NCBI GenBank assembly: GCA_003132525.1 | Contig: PKXZ01000049.1 | Span: forward strand, 92,727 to 144,005 | DNA length: 51,279 nucleotides | Direction of reading: 5' to 3' | Source of the DNA: Candidatus Dormiibacterota bacterium | GTDB lineage: Bacteria; Chloroflexota; Dormibacteria; Aeolococcales; Aeolococcaceae | In this document: positions 1-8,742 of the stretch, piece by piece | Layout: every line of letters begins with the position of its first letter | Numbering within the stretch: position 1 is the first letter of the stretch | Notes under the pieces: model-generated | Seen by the model: the letters and a program-made list of their open reading frames with translations, nothing else | What the model was told of the DNA's origin: nothing | Databases searched by the model: none | Program-made: the position numbers and the translations under genes

Positions 1-453
1 AGAACCGTCCACGACGAGTGTCTTCTGGTGGGTGAGGTCGTACAGCGAGGTCGCCCAGCGCACGAGGACGCCGTGCCCCTTCAGATAGGAGAAGGCGGCG
101 TCGTTCTCCGAACCCGTGTACGCGCTGTTGAGCACGACCCTCACGTCCACGCCGCGCGCGGCGTCGCCGGCCAGGAGCTGCTCGGCTCGGGTGTCCTCGA
201 GGTCATACATGACGAGGTCGACCGTGTGCCGAGCGGATGCGAGCAGCGCATAGATCGGCCCCATGCTGGCGCCTGGCTCGATCAGCGTCGAGGGCGCCAC
301 GACGGGCTGAGCTGGGGCGGCGGTAGCCGGGGAAGGGGCGAGGGTAGGGTTGGCCGTACTGGCACTGGTCGCCGGCGCGGCAGGCGGCGCTGCGCAACCC
401 GCAAGCGCCAGCAGGCTCGTCACGGCAATTCGGGCGAGCCACCGAGCACTCAT
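1..453 (-). CDS. Phospholipase D-like lipoprotein (3' part cut by window edge)
   Basis: This ORF is missing from the track because it runs off the window. It starts at an ATG at 453 and stays open to base 1 (151 codons). The N-terminus is a lipoprotein signal: a short basic start, a hydrophobic run and a lipobox LALAGC with Cys20. An Ala/Pro/Thr-rich linker follows, then a PLDc_2-type domain: the stretch around HTVDLVMYDLED is the first core strand, and HQKTLVVDG near residue 142 is the HxK half of an HKD motif. PLD-family enzymes cleave or transfer phosphodiester bonds and usually need two HKD motifs, so the second should lie beyond the window. The likely location is the outer face of the membrane. 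It could be a cardiolipin synthase-like enzyme, a nuclease or a phospholipase; the substrate cannot be told from the fragment. Confidence 0.8.
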   Translation of the reverse strand, partial: MSARWLARIAVTSLLALAGCAAPPAAPATSASTANPTLAPSPATAAPAQPVVAPSTLIEPGASMGPIYALLASARHTVDLVMYDLEDTRAEQLLAGDAARGVDVRVVLNSAYTGSENDAAFSYLKGHGVLVRWATSLYDLTHQKTLVVDGS

Positions 454-693
454 GTTTGAAGCATGGCGGGCGCCCCCAGACGCGCTCCGGACCTCGTCGC
501 CGACCCACCAAGCGGCCTGAAAACCTCGTTCTGATCGTACGGAGCGTATGAATCGAACAAATCACTTGCACCTTGCGCACCCAGCGCGCCACAATCCTCG
601 CCTCGGTTCAGTCGATGTCGAGGGGGTGTCCCGTATGCCATGTCCGTTTGTGGAAAGAGGGTTTGGCGCAAATTCGCGCCGTGGAGGAGATTC

Positions 694-2784
694 ATGAAGT
701 CAGTTCGATCTTGGGCCGCCCTGGCATCGGTGGGGCTCGCGGCGTCAGCTGCGGCCGCGACCACCGGGACGCCGGCATCGGCAGCATCCTCGTCCAGCCG
801 CGCGTCGCTAAGCGGCTCGCTGGCCACAGGGGTCGAACGATCCAAGCCCGAAGGCAGGGTTGCGGCGTCTGCCGCGGTCGCCTTCGATCTCAATCTCTCG
901 CTGCGTGACGCGGCGGGGGCACAGGCCCTGGTGACGGCCGTGTCGACCCCCGGATCGGCGCAGTACCGTAACTACCTCACGATCGCCCAGTGGATGGCCC
1001 GCTTCGCGCCGACCCAGGCTGCGGTTGCATCCGCGGAAACCTGGCTGCGCCAGCAGGGCTTCAGGATCGGCGCGGTCCCGTCGGACCGGCTGTTCATCCC
1101 CGCGAGCGGCAGCGCCGCCCAGGTTGAGCGCGCATTCGGCACCACTCTCGGCACCTACAAGGTGAACGGGAAGGACGTGCGCCTCGCCAACACCGCGCTC
1201 TCAGTCCCCGGCACGCTTGCCGGCGTCGTGTCCGGTGTGGTCGGCGTCAACCAGTCGGTCGCAACCAACGATCTCAGCTCGGGATCGACGATGGCCGCGA
1301 CCACGACGAACAGCCCCACCCAGGAGCCGCCGCCACCAGCTGTCTTCAGGAACCCACAGCCGTGCTCGGGTTACTTCGGCCAGAAGGTCGACACCACCGA
1401 CAAGGCGTCGCTCTACGCGCCATACACAAGCCCGCAGCCATATGACATCTGCGGCTACAAGCCCGCGCAGCTCGAGGGCGCGTACAACCTTTCGACCGGC
1501 ATCAAGAACGGAACGGCGGACGGCCACGGCGTCAAGATCGCGATCGTCGACGCGTACGACTCGCCGACGCTGCTCTCTGATGCTCAGGAGTATTTCAAGA
1601 CCAACGACCCGTCCATCCCGCTCACCAAGAGCCAGTTCACGAACATCAAGCCATCGACGGTCGATGACGAGGCGGAGTGCGGAGCAAGTGGCTGGTACCC
1701 GGAGCAGGCGCTGGACGTCGAGTCCTCGCACACCATGGCGCCGGGCGCGCACATCATCTTCGTGGGCGCGGTCGATTGCAACGACACCAGCCTACTGGCG
1801 GCGGTGAACACCGCGATCACCAGCGGCGCATCGGTTGTCAGCGACTCGTGGGGCGACACGCTCGGTGACCTGCTCACCGACGCCGCCACCAAGACCGCCT
1901 TCGACAACACATTCATCCTCGCCGACACAACCGGGGTCAGCGTGCTCTTCTCGAGCGGCGATGACGGCGACAACTTCGCCGACTTCGGCATGACCGTTCC
2001 GGATTACCCACCCACCAGCCCGTATGTCACCGCGGTGGGCGGCACGTCGCTGGAGATCGGCCAGGCACACAATCGCCTCGCTGAGTACGGCTGGTCCACT
2101 GCCAAGCAGACCCTCTGCGAAGGCACCACCACCAACTGCGGTTCCGCGACCGTGCCTGCGGGAGCGATCGCGTTCCAGGCCGGCGGCGGCGTTGGTACCA
2201 GCTACACCTACCTTCAGCCCTCGTACCAGGCAGGCGTTGTGCCCGCTGCGCTCGCGCTCCGCAACGAGAACCTGTTCGGCCCGCAGCCGCTGCGTGTCGT
2301 CCCGGACATCTCGATGGACGCTGACGCGTCGACCGGAATGCTGATTGGGCTCACCCAGACCTTCTCGAACGGTAGCACCGGCTACTCGCAGTTCAAGGAA
2401 GGCGGAACGAGCCTTGCGTCGCCGCTGCTCGCCGGTGTCATCGCAGACGCCGACCAGGCCGCCGGCGGTTCGATCGGGTTCCTCAACCCAACCCTCTACA
2501 GCCTGGACACGAGCCATGCGAGCGCGTTCAACGACATCGTGCCGGCCGCCAATCCTGACGCCACCGCGGTGATCAGGGTCGACTACGCCAACACGGCGAA
2601 CGCGACTGACGGCTACGTCGTGAGCCTTCGCGCGATCGACTACCAGGGCGAAGAGACCTACTGCGACGGCACGGGCAACTGTGCGTCGCGTCTCGTCGAA
2701 GTGGACACAGCACCAGGTTTCGACGGCATGACCGGCATCGGGTCGGTCGGGCAGCGGTTCATCCACTTTATGGCCACCGCCTGA
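694..2784 (+). CDS. S53 family (sedolisin/kumamolisin-type) secreted peptidase with propeptide
   Basis: Secreted serine-carboxyl endopeptidase, a family usually active at acid pH. I use the ATG at 694, not 640, because GGAGGAG lies just upstream and a signal peptide (MKSVRSWAALASVGLAASAAAA) follows immediately. Residues ~45-185 look like the Pro-kuma_activ propeptide that is removed on maturation. The catalytic domain follows with Glu337 and Asp341 in EQALDVE, the oxyanion Asp423 in SSGDDGD, and the nucleophile Ser573 in GGTSLASP. The C-terminal NDIV and PGFDGMTGIGS segments fit the Ca2+ site of sedolisins. At 696 aa it has the full family length. It is followed by a strong terminator and so is probably monocistronic. 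A second S53 gene lies 6 kb downstream with a different architecture. Confidence 0.95.
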   Translation: MKSVRSWAALASVGLAASAAAATTGTPASAASSSSRASLSGSLATGVERSKPEGRVAASAAVAFDLNLSLRDAAGAQALVTAVSTPGSAQYRNYLTIAQWMARFAPTQAAVASAETWLRQQGFRIGAVPSDRLFIPASGSAAQVERAFGTTLGTYKVNGKDVRLANTALSVPGTLAGVVSGVVGVNQSVATNDLSSGSTMAATTTNSPTQEPPPPAVFRNPQPCSGYFGQKVDTTDKASLYAPYTSPQPYDICGYKPAQLEGAYNLSTGIKNGTADGHGVKIAIVDAYDSPTLLSDAQEYFKTNDPSIPLTKSQFTNIKPSTVDDEAECGASGWYPEQALDVESSHTMAPGAHIIFVGAVDCNDTSLLAAVNTAITSGASVVSDSWGDTLGDLLTDAATKTAFDNTFILADTTGVSVLFSSGDDGDNFADFGMTVPDYPPTSPYVTAVGGTSLEIGQAHNRLAEYGWSTAKQTLCEGTTTNCGSATVPAGAIAFQAGGGVGTSYTYLQPSYQAGVVPAALALRNENLFGPQPLRVVPDISMDADASTGMLIGLTQTFSNGSTGYSQFKEGGTSLASPLLAGVIADADQAAGGSIGFLNPTLYSLDTSHASAFNDIVPAANPDATAVIRVDYANTANATDGYVVSLRAIDYQGEETYCDGTGNCASRLVEVDTAPGFDGMTGIGSVGQRFIHFMATA

Positions 2785-2809
2785 CGCCGTTCTGACCGAC
2801 TGAAGCAAA

Positions 2810-2837
2810 GGGCGCCGGGAAACCGGCGCCCTTTCTT
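2810..2837 (+). terminator. Rho-independent terminator after the S53 peptidase
   Basis: A perfect 9-bp stem GGGCGCCGG / CCGGCGCCC around a GAAA tetraloop, followed by TTTCTT, 25 bases after the peptidase stop codon. It separates the peptidase from the SDR gene that follows. Confidence 0.9.
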
Positions 2838-2854
2838 GCTCTCTTCAGGGTGCA

Positions 2855-3631
2855 GTGCGCCATCATCTCCGCGTGGACCCGACGCGCCGGCCGATCACGA
2901 TCATCACCGGGGCGGGGAGGGGCATCGGCGCCGCCACGGCGCTCCACCTCGCCGAGATCGGTCACGACATCGTCGTGAACTACCAGCGGGATCACGCGGC
3001 TGCTCAGCAGGTCGTCGACGCGGCCCAGGCGTTGGGCGCACGCGCGATCGGGGTTCAGGCGGATGTCACGATCGAGGACGACGTCGCCCGGTTGTTTGCC
3101 GCCGCGCACGACGGCCTGGGGTCAGTTGACTGCCTCGTCAACAATGCCGGCGCAACCCTGCACATCGCGGACCTCGCCGACACGCCGGTCGCGACCATCC
3201 GTGCGGTGGTCGACGTCAACCTGATCAGCACGATTCTCTGCTCGCGTCGCGCTGCGCAGCTGATGTCGACAAGGCGCGGCGGTGCCGGAGGTGCGATCGT
3301 GAGTGTCTCTTCAGCCGCCGCGACACTCGGCAGCCCGCACGAGTATGTCCATTACGCGGCAGCGAAAGCCGGTGTCGAGGCGCTGACCATCGGGCTCGCG
3401 AAGGAGCTTGCCGGGGACGGGATTCGAGTCAACGCGGTGGCCCCGGGAATCGCCCGAACCGAGATCCATACGGCCGCCGGCGATCCGGATCGTGTCGAGC
3501 GGTCAGCGTCACGGATCCCGCTGGGACGTCCCGCGGACCCGCGCGAGATCGCCGTCGCGATTGCATGGTTGCTCGGCTCCGAAGCGACCTACGTCACCGG
3601 CGCGATCCTGCGGGTCGCAGGCGGCATGTAG
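2855..3631 (+). CDS. Short-chain dehydrogenase/reductase, FabG-like
   Basis: NAD(P)-dependent oxidoreductase of the classical SDR family. Visible motifs are the Rossmann glycine motif TGAGRGIG near the N-terminus, NNAG in the middle, the catalytic Ser in SVSSAA, the YAAAK Tyr/Lys pair, and a C-terminal ATYVTGAILRVAGGM typical of FabG-like enzymes. At 258 aa it is normal family size. The start is either the GTG at 2855 (CAGGG upstream) or the GTG at 2873, which would remove six residues and begin at MDPTRRP. The next gene starts 20 bp downstream on the same strand, so the two may be co-transcribed. The substrate cannot be inferred; 3-oxoacyl-ACP reductase is only one option in this broad family. 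Confidence 0.9.
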   Translation: MRHHLRVDPTRRPITIITGAGRGIGAATALHLAEIGHDIVVNYQRDHAAAQQVVDAAQALGARAIGVQADVTIEDDVARLFAAAHDGLGSVDCLVNNAGATLHIADLADTPVATIRAVVDVNLISTILCSRRAAQLMSTRRGGAGGAIVSVSSAAATLGSPHEYVHYAAAKAGVEALTIGLAKELAGDGIRVNAVAPGIARTEIHTAAGDPDRVERSASRIPLGRPADPREIAVAIAWLLGSEATYVTGAILRVAGGM

Positions 3632-3651
3632 CGACCCGCTAGGCTTCCGGC

Positions 3652-5010
3652 GTGAACCTCACGCCTCGCCAGCTCGCGGACGCGGCTGAGGTCGCTCGCC
3701 GCTGGATTCGCTTTCAGGCGATGCTCTGGGACATCCCCGGCATCTCGTTCGGGATGAGTTACCGCGGTCGCATCATGATGCTCGACGCCAAGGGCGTCGC
3801 CGACATCGCGACGGGTCGCGTTGCGACCCCGGATGCGACGAGCTACCGGTGCGCATCGATCACGAAGACGATGACCGCGACACTGGTGATGCAGCAGGTG
3901 GAATCGGGACGGATGCGACTCGATGCACCGATTACCACGTATGTGACCTGGACCCGCCGCCTGCCCGGAGCCCATGACATCAGCATCCGGCATCTCCTGA
4001 TTCACGGCGGTGGGGTGATCCGCGACGGCTCGAACGCATGGGGCGACGATGACTTCCCGGATCGAGATGCGGTGCGCCGGGAACTCCGCCAGCAGCTCAC
4101 ATTCGCCGAACCGGCGACGACATTTCGCTACTCGAATCTCGCCTACGTGCTCCTCGGTGAAGCGCTCGAATCCGTGACCGGCAGGCCCTTTGACGCGCTG
4201 CTGCAACGCGATGTGCTCGGCAGGCTCGGCCTGAGCGGCAGTGCGCCGTCGCTGACGCCGCGCGTCCGAAGGACTTTGGCGACCGGGTACTACCACCGCC
4301 GTCCCGGGGAGGAACCACATCCGGCACGACATGCTGAGGCGCGCGCGTTCACGCCCGCGGGGGGGCTGGTTTCGACCGTCCCCGACCTGCTCACGTATCA
4401 GCACGCGCATTTCCCGGGTGCGGGCGAGCTCATCTCAGATCTATCGCGGCGCGAGATGCAGCGGACTCAGTGGCAGCGACCCGAGGAGCCGAATCACGGG
4501 TTGGGCTGGATGGTCTGGCACGTCGACGGCATCGCAATTCGCGGCCACAGTGGTGGCTTCCCCGGATTCACGACCAAGATCGGCTTCTCGCCGGAGTGGG
4601 GTCTGGCCGCGGCGGCGCTGAACAACACGAACAGCGCGGTGCCGGCGCTCGGGGTCGACGCGATCTTCCACAGCACCGCGTGGGTCGTCCGCAGGTGGGC
4701 TGATGCTGCCGAGACCGCGCACGGACACACGCGCGCCAGCGTCGACCGCTTTGCGGGCCACTACCGCGGCGAGGTCGGCGAGCTGACGGTTGCTCGCATC
4801 AACCGATCGCTGTACCTGTTCGACCCCGAGATGCCAATGCCACTCGCGGCCGCCGCCCGGCTGCTGCCGAACGGTGCGCGCCGATTCACGATCGTGGAAG
4901 GCGACGACTACGGGCATTTCGGTGAGGAGGTGAGCTTTAGCGTGGACAGCGCGGGCCGTTCCATCGCGATGCGCTACGGGCCACACACGCTGTATCGGGC
5001 AGACGTCTAG
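3652..5010 (+). CDS. Serine hydrolase of the beta-lactamase/class C (S12) family
   Basis: A 452-aa serine hydrolase related to class C beta-lactamases, D-alanyl-D-alanine peptidases and EstB-type esterases. The acylation motif is SITK around residue 74, the second motif is YSN (YSNLAYVLLGEAL) near residue 159, and the third is HSGG (RGHSGGFPGF) near residue 301. There is no signal peptide or transmembrane segment, so a cytoplasmic peptidase or esterase role is more likely than cell-wall work. The GTG start at 3652 lies 20 bp after the SDR stop, suggesting an operon. A C-terminal ~110-residue domain resembles the lipocalin-like tail often found in this family. It could be an esterase, a D-amino-acid peptidase or an amidase. 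Confidence 0.9.
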   Translation: MNLTPRQLADAAEVARRWIRFQAMLWDIPGISFGMSYRGRIMMLDAKGVADIATGRVATPDATSYRCASITKTMTATLVMQQVESGRMRLDAPITTYVTWTRRLPGAHDISIRHLLIHGGGVIRDGSNAWGDDDFPDRDAVRRELRQQLTFAEPATTFRYSNLAYVLLGEALESVTGRPFDALLQRDVLGRLGLSGSAPSLTPRVRRTLATGYYHRRPGEEPHPARHAEARAFTPAGGLVSTVPDLLTYQHAHFPGAGELISDLSRREMQRTQWQRPEEPNHGLGWMVWHVDGIAIRGHSGGFPGFTTKIGFSPEWGLAAAALNNTNSAVPALGVDAIFHSTAWVVRRWADAAETAHGHTRASVDRFAGHYRGEVGELTVARINRSLYLFDPEMPMPLAAAARLLPNGARRFTIVEGDDYGHFGEEVSFSVDSAGRSIAMRYGPHTLYRADV

Positions 5011-5056
5011 CGGTTGATGCCGCTCCGGCGCATTGTTGGGTTGACCCTCGTGCAGG

Positions 5057-7414
5057 TCAGGCAGTTGTGCGATCAGCCGCCGCGACGATCGCGCGCAGGC
5101 GCTCGAGCCTGCTCTCGCGATCGTGGACGAAACGGCTGATGCCCTCGAGAATGTGCCGCGTCGTGAGGTGTGCCTCGTCCATGACCTCATCGACCGAGCC
5201 GCCCGTGCGCCAGCGGTTGTCCCAGTCGGCGCCCATGGAGTACTCGGCTGCGAGTGGACCATCGACCCAGTCACGCATCAGCTTGACGGTCCGGTTGGTG
5301 ATCGCCATCGCGTCGACACGATCGGCCGCGCTGATGACGGTGTCGCGATATGCTACGGGTTGCCTGTGAAACAGCTGCGGGCTGATGGCCGCGACGATCT
5401 TGACGTTGAGGCCAAGACTGTCAAGATCAGGGAGCGCCTTGACGAGGTTGGCGGTTGTCGTCGTGCCCTGGATGAACACGGTGCCCATGGCGGGCAGATC
5501 GTCGCGGAACGGACGGAGCACGTATGCGCCACGCGCCGCTTCGAAATGACTCGGCATACCGAGCGCCTCACGGTCGGGCAGCTCGATGGCAGGCCTGGTC
5601 AGGTGCAACGCGATGATGGGGATGTCGCTCGCCAGCGCCGCGCCGAGCACGACGAGCACCTCGTTGTACTCCCACGGGTGCAGATCGATGACCTTGCCTT
5701 CCGGAAAGAGTTGCGTGACCCCGGGCTCGTAGATGCCGAAGTGCGTGCGTGAATCCTCGGCCGTTTCCGGACCGGAGTGGCCGGCCACCCAGAGCACCTT
5801 GCCGACCTTGAGCTCACAGTCCTGGGCGAGCTGGCTGAACAGCCGCATCTCGCCGTACTTGAGGTAGCTGAACGATCCATAGGTCGAACACGCGCCCCAG
5901 AAACCGTTGAACGTCGAGAACGGATCGGACGACATGTTCACCGTGGCGAGGCCGGCGATCATCCCGGCGTTGGTGAACTCGGTGATCTCGGTGGGAAGGA
6001 GCGCTCCTTCGGGATTGGCGTTGCGCTCGTACCATCCATAGCCGGGCATGTCACCGAAGTCCTTGCCGAATCCCGCGAGGTTCGTCGAATCGGCGAGGTC
6101 CGCGGATGCCGCGATGAAGAGCGGGCGTCCGTAGTCCTGCCGCCCCATCGCGTTGACCCACGAGCTCCACGCCCCCAACGCGGCGCGGTTCGCCTGCTTC
6201 TCGCCGGGTTGCTTGTAGAGGGCCGCCGGATAGCTGCGGTAATCGGTCAGGCGAGCGTCGCTGAAGATGTCGCCGCCGTGACCACCCACGCGCAGGCCTT
6301 CAATCGCATCCGGGACCTGCTGCGCCAGCTCGATCAGACGGTCGGATATGGCGTCGACGACGTCCGGGTGATCCGCCAGCACGCCGGCGGCGCGGCGCAG
6401 GTTCTCCGCGGCCTGCTCGTGGACTGCCCCGGGATCGCTGGGGGCCGGCTCGCCAGTGCCGACATAGGTCATGCCGTATTTCGCCATGAACGCGGTGCGC
6501 AACTCCCAGAACGGCGCGCTGTTCATGGCATGCGCAGAGCCGTGACTCTTGTAGTCGTACTTGAGATAACCGCGTCCCTTGCGGGTGCGGAACCAGGCCA
6601 TCGAAGGCACGCGTTCGGGATTCTCGCCATGCGCAGCCTCGAGGACGGCCCTGGTCACCGGCGACCACTCCGAGCCCTCCATGGTTCCTGTGACGCGCCA
6701 GCCGTACGCCCCGAACCATGTCTCGGGGGTCCCGGGAACAACTGAGGACGCGGCGAACTCGTCGATGCCGTAATCGTTCCAGTCGACCAGGAACACGAGG
6801 TTCGAGAGCCCAAGGCCCCACGCGGCGTTCCGGGTCTCGTGGCTGGCACCTGCGGTCAGGCCACCCTCGCCCTCGACGACGAAGACGCGAACCGCATCCG
6901 CGCCGGCCAGCTTGAGCGCAAGCGCCTCACCCGCGGCGGGCGGCATCCCGTGGCCCGATGGCCCGGTGTTGAACTTGAGAAAGAGCGTCTTGCCCGCCAT
7001 CTCGGGATGCCCGGGCAGGCCGCCGCGATGACGCAGCGTCGTCAGGTGCTCGGGAAACAGGGCCCAGCGGCCATCGTCGGGCAGCACGAACGCCGGGTTG
7101 ACGTCTCGCCCCGCGCGCAGGCGGAGCGTCTCGTTGAGCGCCGCGAGGGTGGCATAGACCACCGGCACCGTATGGCCGGCCGAGAGCACGAAGCGATCGC
7201 CGAAGGGCAGCCATGGCCGGCGAAGATCCCAGCGCATCGCACCCGACAGGAGAGTCGAGAGCAGCAGGTGGACCTTGGAGCGCGAGCCCCCGGGATGTCC
7301 ACTCTGGCGGTAGTTGAGCGCGAGGTCGATGAATTCATCGACGACGTCCTTGAGCAGCTCCCACGCCGGGAATGACGCCTCCGCATCGGCGTAGAGGCGT
7401 TCGGTGGTCTCCAC
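5057..7414 (-). CDS. Transketolase-family thiamine diphosphate enzyme (long form)
   Basis: Thiamine diphosphate-dependent enzyme of the transketolase superfamily, about 785 aa. The N-terminal segment SGHPGGSRSKVHLL matches the transketolase start (SGHPG), and the ThDP/Mg site is GEGGLTAG followed by NLVFLVDWNDYGI around residue 220. The second (Pyr) domain carries LPTEITEFTNAGMIAGLATV with a Glu in the position expected to activate ThDP, and GPETAEDSRTHFGIYEPGV resembles the transketolase EDGPTHQP region. It is over 100 residues longer than standard transketolases (~660 aa) and lacks the phosphoketolase N-terminal signature, so I prefer transketolase-like over Xfp. The track start at 7456 (TTG) would overlap the divergent M20 gene start; the GTG at 7414 is more likely. 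The donor and acceptor sugars are unknown. Confidence 0.85.
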   Translation of the reverse strand: METTERLYADAEASFPAWELLKDVVDEFIDLALNYRQSGHPGGSRSKVHLLLSTLLSGAMRWDLRRPWLPFGDRFVLSAGHTVPVVYATLAALNETLRLRAGRDVNPAFVLPDDGRWALFPEHLTTLRHRGGLPGHPEMAGKTLFLKFNTGPSGHGMPPAAGEALALKLAGADAVRVFVVEGEGGLTAGASHETRNAAWGLGLSNLVFLVDWNDYGIDEFAASSVVPGTPETWFGAYGWRVTGTMEGSEWSPVTRAVLEAAHGENPERVPSMAWFRTRKGRGYLKYDYKSHGSAHAMNSAPFWELRTAFMAKYGMTYVGTGEPAPSDPGAVHEQAAENLRRAAGVLADHPDVVDAISDRLIELAQQVPDAIEGLRVGGHGGDIFSDARLTDYRSYPAALYKQPGEKQANRAALGAWSSWVNAMGRQDYGRPLFIAASADLADSTNLAGFGKDFGDMPGYGWYERNANPEGALLPTEITEFTNAGMIAGLATVNMSSDPFSTFNGFWGACSTYGSFSYLKYGEMRLFSQLAQDCELKVGKVLWVAGHSGPETAEDSRTHFGIYEPGVTQLFPEGKVIDLHPWEYNEVLVVLGAALASDIPIIALHLTRPAIELPDREALGMPSHFEAARGAYVLRPFRDDLPAMGTVFIQGTTTTANLVKALPDLDSLGLNVKIVAAISPQLFHRQPVAYRDTVISAADRVDAMAITNRTVKLMRDWVDGPLAAEYSMGADWDNRWRTGGSVDEVMDEAHLTTRHILEGISRFVHDRESRLERLRAIVAAADRTTA

Positions 7415-7446
7415 GCTTGTGCACAATAGCGGCCCAGGAGAACCGC

Positions 7447-8664
7447 ATGACGACAACTGTGCCCGTCGAAATCCACCAGGCGATCCACGACGCGACCAGC
7501 GCGGGCGCGGACGAGTTGATCTCCACGTCGCGTGCGATCCACGCGCTCGCCGAGATCGGTTTCGAGGAATACGAGTCGTCCCGCATTCTCAGCGGCGTCA
7601 TCGAGCAACACGGTTTCCACGTCGAGCGCGGGATCTCCGGGATGCCGACGGCGTTCGTCGCGAGACAGGGCAATACCGGGCCGCATGTCGCGTTTGTCTG
7701 CGAGTACGACGCGCTGCGCGGCCTCGGTCATGCGTGCGGTCACAACCTCATCGCAACATCGTCGGCGGGCGCGGGGATCGCCCTCGCCCGCGCGCTCAAG
7801 GCCGGCGGTGTCGACGCGCGGGTCAGCATCGTGGGCGCGCCGGCGGAGGAGGGTGGCGGCGGCAAGATTCCCTTGTGCCACGACGGACTCTTCGACGACT
7901 GCGACGCCGTGCTGATCTTTCATCCGTCAGACCGCACCGCGTCAGTGCAGTACGCGCTTGCTTGCACTCACTGGGAGTGGACATTCCGGGGCAAGGCCGC
8001 GCACGCGGCAGGCCATCCCGACCACGGCATCAACGCGCTCGACGCCTTCGTCCACGCGTACAACGGCGTGTCGCTCTGGCGCCAGCAACTGCGCGATGAC
8101 GCACGCGTGCACGGTTTCATCATCGAAGGCGGGACCGCGCCGAACATCATTCCGGAGCTGACCCGCGGCGAGTACCTGACGCGTGCGCGCGACGGTGAGT
8201 ACCTGCGCACCATGAACCTTCGCTTCCGCGCAATCTTCGAAGCAGCCGCTCGGGCAACGGGCTGCGAGCTACAGCTCGACGAGCGGGAGACCTATCTCGA
8301 CCTGCGATCCAATGCGGTCCTCGCCGAGCGCGCGAGCCTGCACCTGGCCGGGGTCGGTCTCAAAGAGGATCGAGTCGTCCCCTGGGAGCGCACGGGATCG
8401 ACCGACGTCGGTGACGTCTCCTACGCGGCTCCGACGTTGCATCCCGAGTTCGCCATCGCCGACCCGGGAATCGGGCCACACACCCATGGATTCCGCGATG
8501 CCGCTCTGTCGGCACGAGGCGAGCAGGCGATGTTGCAGGCCGCCGAGGTGCTGGCCAGGATCGGCGCCGATGTGATCCTCGATCCCGATGTGCGTCGTCG
8601 CGTCCGCGACGCGTTTCTCACCCAGCCGCAGCACCGCACCGACTGGACGGGGTCGGGGGAGTAG
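7447..8664 (+). CDS. M20 family metal-dependent amidohydrolase (AbgB-like)
   Basis: Zinc-dependent amidohydrolase/peptidase of the M20D group, related to the p-aminobenzoyl-glutamate hydrolase subunit AbgB and to aminoacylases. The metal ligands are visible in GLGHACGHN and in GAPAEEGGGGK, whose Glu pair supplies the general base and a ligand; a dimerisation domain follows around HWEWTFRGKAAHAAGHP. The true start is the ATG at 7447: AGGAGA lies 7 bases upstream, and the track version adds 25 non-conserved residues. Length is 405 aa, normal for the family. It is divergent from the transketolase-like gene with almost no intergenic space, so the two promoters must overlap the opposite coding starts. 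The substrate is an N-acyl or peptide amide, not further defined. Confidence 0.92.
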   Translation: MTTTVPVEIHQAIHDATSAGADELISTSRAIHALAEIGFEEYESSRILSGVIEQHGFHVERGISGMPTAFVARQGNTGPHVAFVCEYDALRGLGHACGHNLIATSSAGAGIALARALKAGGVDARVSIVGAPAEEGGGGKIPLCHDGLFDDCDAVLIFHPSDRTASVQYALACTHWEWTFRGKAAHAAGHPDHGINALDAFVHAYNGVSLWRQQLRDDARVHGFIIEGGTAPNIIPELTRGEYLTRARDGEYLRTMNLRFRAIFEAAARATGCELQLDERETYLDLRSNAVLAERASLHLAGVGLKEDRVVPWERTGSTDVGDVSYAAPTLHPEFAIADPGIGPHTHGFRDAALSARGEQAMLQAAEVLARIGADVILDPDVRRRVRDAFLTQPQHRTDWTGSGE

Positions 8665-8723
8665 CCGCCGGCCAGGACCCTCCAGGCTCGAGAGCGAGCC
8701 CGGAGAGCCTGACCGACGACCGC

Positions 8724-8742
8724 CGCGGTTCAGTGAACCGCG
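8724..8742. other. Inverted repeat across the stop codon of the second S53 gene
   Basis: Nine-base arms CGCGGTTCA / TGAACCGCG around a single base. The arm contains the TGA stop of the minus-strand S53 gene. No T-run follows on either strand, so it may be a weak bidirectional terminator or an mRNA 3' end structure between the convergent M20 and S53 genes. Confidence 0.45.

Noticed and set aside
5777-6745. 322-aa plus-strand ORF
   Set aside because: Antisense to the transketolase-like gene.
5057-7414. Phosphoketolase (Xfp)
   Set aside because: Length is suggestive, but the Xfp N-terminal signature is missing and the SGHPGG start is transketolase-like.
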